Shown piece after piece: positions 25,403-33,904 of a stretch of DNA of 64,000 bases. The notes beneath the pieces were generated by a model. It worked only from the letters and a program-made list of their open reading frames with translations, searched no databases and was not told the origin of the DNA. The position numbers and the translations under genes are program-made. The DNA lies in NCBI GenBank assembly GCA_017656425.1, contig JACDNV010000010.1:22521-86520 (forward strand), written 5' to 3'. Source of the stretch: Candidatus Neomarinimicrobiota bacterium (GTDB lineage Bacteria; Fidelibacterota; UBA2242; B5-G15). The number at the start of each line of letters is the position of its first letter. Within the stretch, counting starts at the first letter, position 1.

Positions 25403-27796
25403 TTAGCATTTTGACCATCCGCACATGGGACATGTCAGGCATCCGCTTTCGTGATAAACGGTAGTGCCACACTCTGGACATGTAGTTATTAATTTTTTGT
25501 TATCTGTATTACTGGAATGATCGTCGCCAATCTTTGCATCGAGCTGTTGCAATTCTATTGGACTATTATGTAGTTCAATACCATTCTTCCCATTTCCACT
25601 TACATTTTTATTCTGTTTTTCTTTTTCATTAATATACCATTCAAGGGATTTGGCAATGGCATCGGGTGTTGAAAGTATAACTTCGCCGTTTTCCCATACG
25701 GGACTTGGCCCACCAATACCTTTCAACTGCTTTATAATATCTTTTACATCAATTCCTGATCTCAGAGCAAGGGAAATTAATCTTCCGATTGCCTCAGATT
25801 CTTCCTGAGCCTGGCTTCCTGCCTTACCTATATTTGTAAAGACCTCACATAATCCGTATTCATCTTCATTTATTGTTATATACAAGTTACCTGAGCCAGT
25901 TTTTACCCTTTTTGTTATTCCCTTTGTTACGGTAGGTCTTGTCCGGGGATGAATCTTATGGGGTTTAGATGATTCTTTTTTATGTTCTTTTTTCTTGCCG
26001 ATATATAATACCTGCTGATCCTTGCTTCCATCTCTATAAATGGTTATACCCTTACAGCCAAGTTCATAAGCAAGCATGTATGCTTTTTTTACATCTTCTA
26101 CCGATGATTCTTTTCTGAAATTACATGTCTTGCTTACGGCATTATCTGTGTATTTCTGGAAAGCAGCCTGCATTCTGACGTGCCATTCTGGGGAAATATC
26201 ATGGGCGGTTACAAATACCTCTTTAATCCATTTGGGTATCTCAGGTATATTCTGTATCGATCCTTTTTTTTCTATTCTTTCCATGAGTTCGCTTGTATAT
26301 ATGTTTTCTTCGCGGCATGCTTCCTCAAAATATGGATTTATATAGAGAAGATTGGTCCCATTCATTACACTTTTAGTATAAACAAGTGAGAATAAAGGTT
26401 CTATGCCGCTTGAACATTCTGCGATCATAGAAATAGTACCTGTTGGGGCAATTGTTGTAACGGTAGCATTTCTTAATTTTGGACCGTCAGGATAAAAAAT
26501 GCTCTCTTTCCATTCAGGAAATGTTCCTCTTTCTTTTGCTAAATCAATGCTTTTTAACTTTGCTACCTCACTGATGAATTTCATTACTTTTTCTGCAATT
26601 TCGAGCGATTTGTCTGAATTATACGGTATACGTAATTTTATAAGCATATCAGCGAAACCCATTATTCCGAGACCAATTTTTCTTGTTTTTTTAACCATTT
26701 CTTCAATTTTCTTTATAGGAAATTTGTTGATATCTATGACATTATCAAGGAAATGCACTGCTTTTTCTACCACTTCTGCCAGTCTATCAAAGTCTATACT
26801 ATCATTAACAACAAAATTAGCGAGGTTAATTGAACCAAGATTGCATGATTCATATGGCAACAGGGGTTGTTCGCCACATGGGTTTGTTGCTTCTATCTGA
26901 CCCAACTTTGGAGTAGGGTTGTGTTCATTTATCTTGTCAATAAAAATAATACCAGGGTCTCCACACTTCCAGGCATTTTCTGTAATTAAATTAAAAACTT
27001 CTCTTGCATTTAATTTACCTGATACTTTACCATCCTTTGGGTTAATTAGCTCGTAATCTTCTCCCTTTTTGACTTTTTCCATAAATTCATTTGTTACAGC
27101 AACTGATATATTGAAATTGCTAAGCTCATTTGGGTCAAGTTTGCAGTTAATAAATTCGATAATATCAGGATGGTCGACCCTTAAAATGCCCATATTGGCT
27201 CCGCGCCTTGTGCCACCCTGCTTTACAGCTTCTGTTGCTGAGTTATAAACTTTCATAAAAGAGACTGGACCACTTGCTACTCCATTTGTAGACCTTACTA
27301 TACTATTTTTTGGTCTTATTCTTGAAAAAGAAAATCCTGTTCCACCACCACTTTTGTGAATAAGTGCAGTATCTTTCAACGTCTGAAATATTGATTCCAT
27401 TGAATCTTCTATTGGCAATACAAAACAGGCAGCAAGTTGACCGAGCTCTCTTCCAGCATTCATTAAGGTTGGAGAGTTTGGCATGAAGTCTTTATTTGCC
27501 ATTAAGTTGTAAAAATCAATGATTGTCTTTTTTACTTCATCTTTGGAAGCATTGTATAGAAAATCTACTTTACCGATCGTGCTCGCTACTCGCCACAGCA
27601 TATCCTCAGGTGTTTCGATGATATTACCGTTACTATCCTTTTTAAGATATCGGCGCTGAAGCACTTCCATTGCATTCCTTGAAAAATGAGGTTCTAACAG
27701 AGTTCCATTACCATAGAATTCATTTCTATCTATCGTAATTTCAGTTAACTCTCCCATTGACATTTCCCCCATTATTGTTTCCCTATTTTTACCCAC
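25403..27796 (-). CDS. nrdJ: Vitamin B12-dependent (class II) ribonucleotide reductase
   Basis: 797-residue adenosylcobalamin-dependent reductase making deoxyribonucleotides. The active-site region NPCGEQPLLPYESCNLGSINLANF and ATTIAPTGTISMIAECSSGIEPLF are typical, and the C-terminus ends in a Cys-rich zinc-ribbon-like tail (CPECGTTVYHESGC then CPMCGWSKC) that re-reduces the enzyme. It works with or without oxygen. The annotated start is GTG 27796; in-frame ATGs at residues 9, 12 and 14 are equally possible. It is the only long minus-strand gene in the first 41 kb and converges with frr. Confidence 0.95.
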   Translation of the reverse strand: MGKNRETIMGEMSMGELTEITIDRNEFYGNGTLLEPHFSRNAMEVLQRRYLKKDSNGNIIETPEDMLWRVASTIGKVDFLYNASKDEVKKTIIDFYNLMANKDFMPNSPTLMNAGRELGQLAACFVLPIEDSMESIFQTLKDTALIHKSGGGTGFSFSRIRPKNSIVRSTNGVASGPVSFMKVYNSATEAVKQGGTRRGANMGILRVDHPDIIEFINCKLDPNELSNFNISVAVTNEFMEKVKKGEDYELINPKDGKVSGKLNAREVFNLITENAWKCGDPGIIFIDKINEHNPTPKLGQIEATNPCGEQPLLPYESCNLGSINLANFVVNDSIDFDRLAEVVEKAVHFLDNVIDINKFPIKKIEEMVKKTRKIGLGIMGFADMLIKLRIPYNSDKSLEIAEKVMKFISEVAKLKSIDLAKERGTFPEWKESIFYPDGPKLRNATVTTIAPTGTISMIAECSSGIEPLFSLVYTKSVMNGTNLLYINPYFEEACREENIYTSELMERIEKKGSIQNIPEIPKWIKEVFVTAHDISPEWHVRMQAAFQKYTDNAVSKTCNFRKESSVEDVKKAYMLAYELGCKGITIYRDGSKDQQVLYIGKKKEHKKESSKPHKIHPRTRPTVTKGITKRVKTGSGNLYITINEDEYGLCEVFTNIGKAGSQAQEESEAIGRLISLALRSGIDVKDIIKQLKGIGGPSPVWENGEVILSTPDAIAKSLEWYINEKEKQNKNVSGNGKNGIELHNSPIELQQLDAKIGDDHSSNTDNKKLITTCPECGTTVYHESGCLTCPMCGWSKC

Positions 27797-27848
27797 ACCA
27801 TACTAAAAATAATATAGAAATAAAATTACCAATTTGCAATACAATATT

Positions 27849-27864
27849 ATACAATATTTTGTAT
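27849..27864 (-). promoter_or_regulatory. NrdR-box-like palindrome upstream of nrdJ
   Basis: ATACAATATTTTGTAT is a 16-bp sequence with perfect 6-bp inverted arms, overlapping an upstream direct copy of ATACAATATT at 27839. NrdR boxes are 16-bp palindromes of the form acaCwATATwGtgt upstream of ribonucleotide reductase genes, usually as a pair. This one is 53 bp before the nrdJ start. The match is partial and AT-rich chance is a risk. Confidence 0.35.
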
Positions 27865-27996
27865 TTGAACTAATAAAGATAACAATTACTTGTATTTTTT
27901 AAGTATTCGATTAGCTTATCTAAATTAGTTAAAAATGGTCTTAGAACAATGTGCTTAAAATGATTTTTAATATTTTTTATCATTTCTTAAATTTAT

Positions 27997-28002
27997 TATA
28001 AT
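27997..28002 (+). promoter_or_regulatory. -10 element of the tRNA-Gly promoter
   Basis: A perfect TATAAT 12 bp before the first base of the tRNA gene. No good -35 hexamer is visible at the expected distance, only a T-rich stretch. The location is right for a tRNA promoter. Confidence 0.4.
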
Positions 28003-28014
28003 GATTTTTGATAA

Positions 28015-28085
28015 GCGGGTGTAGTTCAGTGGTAGAACACCAGCTTCCCAAGCTGGATACGAGGGTTCGATTCCCTTCACCCGCT
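28015..28085 (+). tRNA. tRNA-Gly (anticodon CCC)
   Basis: Full cloverleaf: acceptor GCGGGTG pairs with CACCCGC, the anticodon stem CCAGC/GCTGG closes the loop TTCCCAA giving anticodon CCC, and the T arm contains GTTCGATTC. Length is 71 nt without an encoded CCA. Confidence 0.93.
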
Positions 28086-28133
28086 CGATTTTCCCTCTTT
28101 GTAATTTTAAAACAAAATTAAAGTATGAATTAA

Positions 28134-29423
28134 ATGGTTAAAATATTAAAGATTGAAATGGATAGCATTGCAATGAAAGTTGGAATTTTACCGGGTGATT
28201 TCCTTGTTTCCATAAATGGACACGAGATAAATGATTTAATAGACCTGAAGTACTACGTTGCTGATGAAACAATTAATGTGAGGACAAAACGGGATGGGCA
28301 ATTTATTGATTATGAAATAGAGAAGGATTATGATGATGAGCTCGGTATAGTTATTGAAGATTTTGAAGTTAGATCATGTAATAATAATTGTATTTTCTGT
28401 TTCGCAATGCAAAATCCTCCTGGCCTTAGAAAAGCATTATATTTTAAGGATGAGGATTATAGACTTTCCTTTTTATATGGTAATTATATAACGATGACAA
28501 ATCTTGAAGAATCTGATCTTGAACGCATAGTGCGTATGAGATTATCTCCATTATATATTTCAGTACATGCAACAGATAAGAATCTGAGGAAAAAGATTTT
28601 TCAACGGGACAGTGATGATTATCTTTTTGATAAATTGGACTATTTAATGCGAGGCGAGATAGAGCTTCATGCTCAAATTGTTTTAATGCCAGGGATAAAT
28701 GATGGAGAAGCCTTAGAGAAAACAATTTCTGATTTATATCATTATAAAAGTTCAATCAAATCAGTGGCTATAGTTCCAGTGGGACTGACTAAATTTAGAA
28801 AAAACAGATACAAACTGACACCTGTTGACTCTGAATACGCAAGGAAGCTAATAAGGTGTTCAAAAAATTGGACAAAAAATTATTTTAATTCGGAGGGGAA
28901 TAAATTTGTCTACTTATCAGATGAGATTTTTCTTCTGGCAAATAGGACTATACCAGTTTCAAGTTATTATGGTTTCTATTATCAATTGGATAATGGTGTA
29001 GGACTGACCAGATATATGCTGGATGAGTTCAGGAAGATAATCAAAAAATTACCGAAGAAAATCAAAGGTAATAAGAGGGCATTATTTGTAACGGGAGTAC
29101 TTGCAAGATCAGTACTTAATAATTACGTAATATCCTATTTGAATACTATTGATGGATTACATGTTGATACTGTAAGTGTTATTAATAATTTTTTTGGCGA
29201 TTCTATAACTGTTTCGGGTTTGTTGGCAGGTGTAGATATTGTAGAACAGTTGAAGGATATTGTAAATAGTTATGACGTGATAGTTTTACCGCCCCGGTGT
29301 ATAAATGAAGATTGCTTATTCATAGATGATATGACCATAGAAGATATTGAACGGGAATTGGGCAAAAAAGTAATTGTTTTTAACGAAAATTTTTTTGATT
29401 TAATAAATCATGTCCAGAAATAG
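28134..29423 (+). CDS. DUF512 / PDZ-containing radical-SAM-like protein
   Basis: 429-residue protein. An N-terminal PDZ-like domain (residues 1-65, GILPGDFLVSINGHEI) is followed by a cysteine cluster C82-x3-C86-x2-C89 (SCNNNCIFCF) typical of 4Fe-4S radical SAM proteins and then the DUF512 domain ending VLPPRCINEDCLFIDD. The family is widely found directly upstream of der, as here (14-bp overlap), but its function is unknown. A link to ribosome assembly through Der is only inferred from context. Confidence 0.85.
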   Translation: MVKILKIEMDSIAMKVGILPGDFLVSINGHEINDLIDLKYYVADETINVRTKRDGQFIDYEIEKDYDDELGIVIEDFEVRSCNNNCIFCFAMQNPPGLRKALYFKDEDYRLSFLYGNYITMTNLEESDLERIVRMRLSPLYISVHATDKNLRKKIFQRDSDDYLFDKLDYLMRGEIELHAQIVLMPGINDGEALEKTISDLYHYKSSIKSVAIVPVGLTKFRKNRYKLTPVDSEYARKLIRCSKNWTKNYFNSEGNKFVYLSDEIFLLANRTIPVSSYYGFYYQLDNGVGLTRYMLDEFRKIIKKLPKKIKGNKRALFVTGVLARSVLNNYVISYLNTIDGLHVDTVSVINNFFGDSITVSGLLAGVDIVEQLKDIVNSYDVIVLPPRCINEDCLFIDDMTIEDIERELGKKVIVFNENFFDLINHVQK

Positions 29424-30726
29424 TCCAATTGTTGCAATAGTTGGACGTCCCAATGTGGGAAAATCTACCTTATTTAATAGATTAATAAAAAAGAGAAGAG
29501 CTATAGTTCACTCTGAAGCTGGGATAACCAGAGATAGGATTAGTGAAATAGTTACCTGGGGTGGCAATAGGTTTGTCCTTGTCGATACTGGTGGGTATAG
29601 TACTGATGAAAATGTAATTTCTAAGGCTATCAGGAAGCAGGTGGAGTTTGCAGTTAATGAGGCAGATCTTATACTATTTATTGTGGATGTGAAGAGTGGA
29701 ATTGTTTCTGAGGATAGAGAAGTAGCGAGTTTGTTACGGAAATCGGGAAAGGAAGTGATATTGGTTGTGAATAAGGTTGATAATGAGAAACTTCAAAATG
29801 ATGTAGTTGAATTTTATGAGCTTGGTTTTGACGAACCCGTTTTAATCTCTGCTCTTCATGGCTCAAATACGGGTGATTTGCTGGATTTAATTATTAAGAA
29901 ACTACCATTTGTAACAGCAGATAAAGAGATAGATGAGAATAAAATTAAACTTACAATAGTGGGTATGCCGAATGTAGGGAAATCATCGATATTAAACGCA
30001 CTATTAGGTAAAGAAGTTAGTATAATAACAGAGATACCGGGAACGACGAGAGATACTGTGGACACGACTGTCAAGTATTATGGAAACGAGATAGTATTGA
30101 TAGATACTGCTGGACTTAGAAAGAAAAGCGCTGTAAAGAGTGATATAGAGTTTTACAGTGCAATTAGAACAATTCAAGCAATAGAAAGATGTGACATTGC
30201 GGCTGTTGTAATTGATGCTGTTAAAGGTATAGGGGTAAATGATATAAATATCATTCGAAAGGTTATCGAGAAAGGAAAAGGAATGATGATTATTGTAAAT
30301 AAATGGGATTTGATCGAGAAAAAACATGACACTATGGATATATATAAAAAAAATTTAATAAGTAGATTAAATATATTAAAAGATTATCCAATACTTTTTA
30401 CATCGGCTATTACAAAAAAGAGAATATTTCAAATATATCCTACTGCACTGCAAATATATGAAAATCTAACAAGGCGCATTCCAACAAGTAAACTGAACGA
30501 TAGCATACTTCAGATAATAAAAGCAATGCCTCCTCCTTCCTATAAAGGTAAATTTATTCATATAAAATATGTAACCCAGATTAAACAAGCCCCTCCTGTT
30601 TTCGTCTTCTTTTGCAATGAGCCAAGAGGAATAAAAGAAAACTATAGAAAATTTTTAGAGAATAAAATAAGGGAAATATGTGATTTTATGGGCGTTCCAA
30701 TAAAGTTACTTTTTAGAGGGAAATAG
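29410..30726 (+). CDS. der: Ribosome-associated GTPase Der (EngA)
   Basis: 438-residue protein with two tandem GTPase domains: G1 motifs GRPNVGKST (about residue 12) and GMPNVGKSS (about 184), matching G3 DTGGY and DTAGL, and two NKxD motifs (NKVD, NKWD). A KH-like C-terminal domain follows. Der acts in 50S subunit assembly. It overlaps the DUF512 gene upstream and is followed 2 bp later by a secreted protease gene. Confidence 0.96.
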   Translation: MSRNSPIVAIVGRPNVGKSTLFNRLIKKRRAIVHSEAGITRDRISEIVTWGGNRFVLVDTGGYSTDENVISKAIRKQVEFAVNEADLILFIVDVKSGIVSEDREVASLLRKSGKEVILVVNKVDNEKLQNDVVEFYELGFDEPVLISALHGSNTGDLLDLIIKKLPFVTADKEIDENKIKLTIVGMPNVGKSSILNALLGKEVSIITEIPGTTRDTVDTTVKYYGNEIVLIDTAGLRKKSAVKSDIEFYSAIRTIQAIERCDIAAVVIDAVKGIGVNDINIIRKVIEKGKGMMIIVNKWDLIEKKHDTMDIYKKNLISRLNILKDYPILFTSAITKKRIFQIYPTALQIYENLTRRIPTSKLNDSILQIIKAMPPPSYKGKFIHIKYVTQIKQAPPVFVFFCNEPRGIKENYRKFLENKIREICDFMGVPIKLLFRGK

Positions 30727-30728
30727 AT

Positions 30729-32375
30729 TTGTCTTTTAAAAATGTGATCTTTATATGTTTGTTTTCATTATCCACCATTTATTCCACTTCACTTTTAGAG
30801 CAATTGGGTATTGACGAGAGGGAGTTAACGAGTTTTAATAGTAAGGATGACCTGGGTTTAATAGCGTATATAAATAAGAAAGGATTATATAAAATATCAT
30901 CTCGTCCACAGCTACCCGAATATATACTGAGTACTGATGGACATTTTAAAATACATTATACAACTACAGGTCAGGATTCTGTAAGTATAGATGATAAAGA
31001 TAATAATGGGATACCTGATTATATAGATGAGGTGTCCAGGACAGCGGAAAGGGCCTATAGACTTCTTATTGATACACTTGGCTTTGAACCTCCGCCTATT
31101 GATGGTGTAGATGGAGATGAGATTGATATATATGTAAGAAATTTAAAAGGGAATTATTACGGAATAACCTGGCCTGAAAATGCGGTAACTTCAACTAAGC
31201 GTGAGTATGATTATACTTCTTACCTGGAAATAGACAATGACTATTCAGAGACGGCATACAATACAAAGGGGATTGATGCACTTCATGTTACAATATCTCA
31301 TGAATTTTTTCATATGGTACAATTGGGGTATAATTGGTATCAGTCAAATAATGTTGACCAAACGAATGGAGATACGTTTTTTTTAGAGTGGTGCTCCGTT
31401 TGGTTTGAGGAAAGAGCATATCCTGAAGCCAATGATTATTTGAACTATTTAGGACAATTTTTTTATTTCCCATATAAATCAGTCTGGGATAATAGTTATA
31501 GCTATTCTCTGGGTATTTTTTTACGATATGTTTTTGATTTATATGGAGAGAAGATAATAAAAGAGATATGGGATAAGATCGGTGAGAATAAGTATGCCAT
31601 GGATGCATTTAATGAGATAATGAGTGGTTATAATACAAATATGGCTGAGCTATGGAATGGATTTTTTTATAAAATATATTATTCAAATAATAAATATGAT
31701 CCAGATAGGTCACTTTGTGCTGATGCGAAGTTCTTTCCTCCTTTGAATTATTCTTTTGTTGGTAACTTTTTTAACAGGGATACTATCTGTATAGGTAAGA
31801 GAGTCAACAGATATGCGACTTTACCTGTACTTCTGACATTTAACGATAGGTGTATTATTCAAATTACTGATATTAGTAAAAATTTTGAACTTACAATCTT
31901 CGGGTATTTGATTGATAGATATTTGAAGGATGATATATTCGGGGTTATTGGAAATTCAAGGTATTTTCCCCTTGGATGGTTTGGTTCTCATGATACTCTT
32001 GCATTTTTTATAACTAACACAAGTCTGGATAGCAGTATTTCTGTTTCTTTTAATGCATTGGCAATACCAGAAGGTGTTGAAATTTCTAGTGAAATAACAA
32101 AGATTTATCCGAACCCGTTATTTACAGATGATTCTCGATTAAGTATCGAATTATTTTCCGATAATAGTTATGATAAAGTTAGTGTGAATTTATTTGATAT
32201 ACTGGGTAGAAAAGTATATTCCAGATATATTGAAAAAGATATCGAGTTGGGTATAAATATCATTGATATAGATATTAGCGAATTTACTAAAATAAACCTA
32301 TCATCGGGTGTTTATATAGTTCATGTGAAACTGGGGGAAAATAATATTTATAAAAAAGTAACATTTCTGAGGTAG
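30729..32375 (+). CDS. Secreted zinc metalloprotease-like protein with type IX sorting-type C-terminus
   Basis: 548-residue exported protein. A signal peptide covers about residues 1-20 (VIFICLFSLSTIYS). The body resembles putative metalloproteases of the MXAN_6640 type: a Ca-binding-like DKDNNGIPDYID segment (about 94-106), a EIDIYVRNL block, and the zinc motif HEFFH at 191-195 with a Trp-Glu helix after it. The last about 80 residues (KIYPNPLF to KKVTFLR, containing VNLFDILGRKVY and GVYIVHVKLG) match T9SS/Por sorting domains of FCB bacteria. The start is TTG 30729. Substrate unknown. Confidence 0.75.
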   Translation: MSFKNVIFICLFSLSTIYSTSLLEQLGIDERELTSFNSKDDLGLIAYINKKGLYKISSRPQLPEYILSTDGHFKIHYTTTGQDSVSIDDKDNNGIPDYIDEVSRTAERAYRLLIDTLGFEPPPIDGVDGDEIDIYVRNLKGNYYGITWPENAVTSTKREYDYTSYLEIDNDYSETAYNTKGIDALHVTISHEFFHMVQLGYNWYQSNNVDQTNGDTFFLEWCSVWFEERAYPEANDYLNYLGQFFYFPYKSVWDNSYSYSLGIFLRYVFDLYGEKIIKEIWDKIGENKYAMDAFNEIMSGYNTNMAELWNGFFYKIYYSNNKYDPDRSLCADAKFFPPLNYSFVGNFFNRDTICIGKRVNRYATLPVLLTFNDRCIIQITDISKNFELTIFGYLIDRYLKDDIFGVIGNSRYFPLGWFGSHDTLAFFITNTSLDSSISVSFNALAIPEGVEISSEITKIYPNPLFTDDSRLSIELFSDNSYDKVSVNLFDILGRKVYSRYIEKDIELGINIIDIDISEFTKINLSSGVYIVHVKLGENNIYKKVTFLR

Positions 32376-32376
32376 T

Positions 32377-32958
32377 ATGTATAATGAGATTGTAAATGAG
32401 GTTGAATATACCGAAAAAATTGTTGATTCGAAATTTCTCGGTTATGTTTATAAAATACAGACTAAAAATGAGGGTTATGGTAAAATAGAAAAGGTAAAGA
32501 AAATGCATCCAAAAGCTACTCATGTATGCTGGGCAATGCGATACTTGGACCAAGATACCGGACAATTGTATTATTATTTTGATGATGCGGGAGAACCTTC
32601 TGGTACAGCAGGTAAACCTATATTAAAAGTACTGAGTAACAGGGGTTTAGTAAATTTGATCTGCATTGTTGTTAGGTATTTTGGCGGAACAAAACTTGGT
32701 AAAGGGGGACTGATAAGAGCATACAGTAATATAACGACAAGAACCGTAGAGAAGGCGGGAATTACTGCGTATGAGAAAATAATAAAAGATTGTTTTTACG
32801 TTGGTTATAAAGAACTGCCCAATATTGTAAATATATTAAGGTCTAACAATCTAGATTATAACCTAGATTATAAAGAGGATGTGGTAAAGATTACAACTGA
32901 GATAAAAGAATCTTTGTATAAGAAATTAAAAAATAAACTGAGTGTGTTATCAAAATAA
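32377..32958 (+). CDS. yigZ: YigZ/IMPACT family protein
   Basis: 193-residue protein with the UPF0029 signature: THVCWAMRYL, FDDAGEPSGTAGKPIL and VVRYFGGTKLGKGGLIRAYS. The family has an N-terminal ribosomal-S5-like fold and a C-terminal ferredoxin-like domain, and its cellular role is unclear (eukaryotic IMPACT modulates Gcn2). It starts 1 bp after the metalloprotease stop, and a structured RNA candidate begins only 3 bp after its own stop. Confidence 0.9.
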   Translation: MYNEIVNEVEYTEKIVDSKFLGYVYKIQTKNEGYGKIEKVKKMHPKATHVCWAMRYLDQDTGQLYYYFDDAGEPSGTAGKPILKVLSNRGLVNLICIVVRYFGGTKLGKGGLIRAYSNITTRTVEKAGITAYEKIIKDCFYVGYKELPNIVNILRSNNLDYNLDYKEDVVKITTEIKESLYKKLKNKLSVLSK

Positions 32959-32960
32959 AA

Positions 32961-33130
32961 GATCCTGCAATGGCAAAGTGAGATTAACTGGAACCCAGCT
33001 TAGTCACGGTGGGTGCCTCCCGAGCGGTTCAAGCTTCCTCGACGAAGAGGCCTGCTTTCCGCGCCCGGAGTTGAGCTCCCTTTCTTGTGGTGTTGGTCCC
33101 AGCAATACAGCACTTTGCCATTGCAGGAAG
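32961..33130. ncRNA. GC-rich rod-shaped structured RNA candidate (6S-like)
   Basis: An 18-bp perfect inverted repeat (32963-32980 with 33111-33128) closes a strikingly GC-rich 130-nt interior in an AT-rich genome. After a 7/8-nt internal loop, CTGGAACC pairs with GGTCCCAG (one mismatch). Further in, CTCC and GCGG pair with CCGC and GGAG, and CCTC-GACGAA-GAGG forms a terminal hairpin. A long rod with a central open region and about 170 nt length is the shape of 6S RNA. The signal-recognition-particle GGAAG tetraloop motif is absent on both strands. Strand and identity are unproven; + is slightly favoured by the T-rich stretch after 33130. Confidence 0.55.
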
Positions 33131-33429
33131 CTCTATTTATTCATTCTGTTTTCAATTACCGCAAATTTAATATAAGTAGTCTACTACATAACATCAAGAG
33201 GTATTTTAAGTTTCCTAATATTTTTTATACATGTGTAAATGTTTATACTTGTACAAAAGCATTTATAGGTTCATTCAATTTAAAGAGATAATTATAAAAG
33301 TGGAGTTGACTAAATTCGAGTTTGGATAAACATTAATAAAATATTTATTGTTTCTAAAGCCATTAATTAAGGAAATTTTAATTAAAAAGAGTGTTAGAAA
33401 AATTTAATTATATAGTGATAAAGAACTAA

Positions 33430-33870
33430 GAAAAGTTTGAGAAATTTGATATTGTTGGAGATAATATCAAATGTATGGTAATAGGATATATAAGAGGTGA
33501 ATTTAATTGCAGAAATTTAAAAGCAGATTTTTAACAAAATAATATATACCGGGTGACAAAGGGTGGTTATATATTAGATGCCGATATTTCTATATATACG
33601 CTCGATTATACATCCTGGAAAGAGAGCATTATGGCAGGAAAGCCCTTAAGAGAAATTTTTAGGATAGTTATAAATAATATTTGAGTCTCATTTAAAAATG
33701 TGATTATAGTTAGTGATAATATAAACACTGATAGAATGGTACGATTAATCCTGGTATGAGCACATGTCTGGTAAAAACAGATAAATATTGATGTATTTAA
33801 TAAAGCCATGATAAAGTCTCAATTTATCCTTGATTCTATAAAAAGTCTTAAAGATATTATCGATTGCTAA
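33430..33870 (+). pseudogene. Decayed protein-coding remnant, family unknown
   Basis: One reading frame runs through this gap with protein-like composition but is broken by four internal stops (TAA 33532, TGA 33682, TGA 33757, TAA 33772). Fragments read EKFEKFDIVGDNIKCMVIG, GGYILDADISIYTLDYTSW, KESIMAGKPLREIF, FKNVIIVSDNINTDRMVRL and INIDVFNKAMIKSQFILDS. The same frame stays plausible across every stop, which suggests an old gene killed by point mutations. I cannot name the family. The rest of the gap, 33131-33429, shows nothing recognisable. Confidence 0.4.
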
Positions 33871-33904
33871 ATTGTATGATCATGCACAGAGGAGGGTGTG
33901 AGTG

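Noticed and set aside
29678..30327. Minus-strand ORFs within der
   Set aside because: Shadow frames of a well-conserved GTPase gene.
32961..33130. Signal recognition particle RNA
   Set aside because: The conserved GGUCAGG...GGAAG-AGCAGCC core is absent on both strands.
32942..33291. Two overlapping + strand ORFs of 77 and 92 aa over the GC-rich segment
   Set aside because: They lie on a strongly self-complementary region, have no ribosome site or protein-like pattern, and are explained by the structured RNA candidate.
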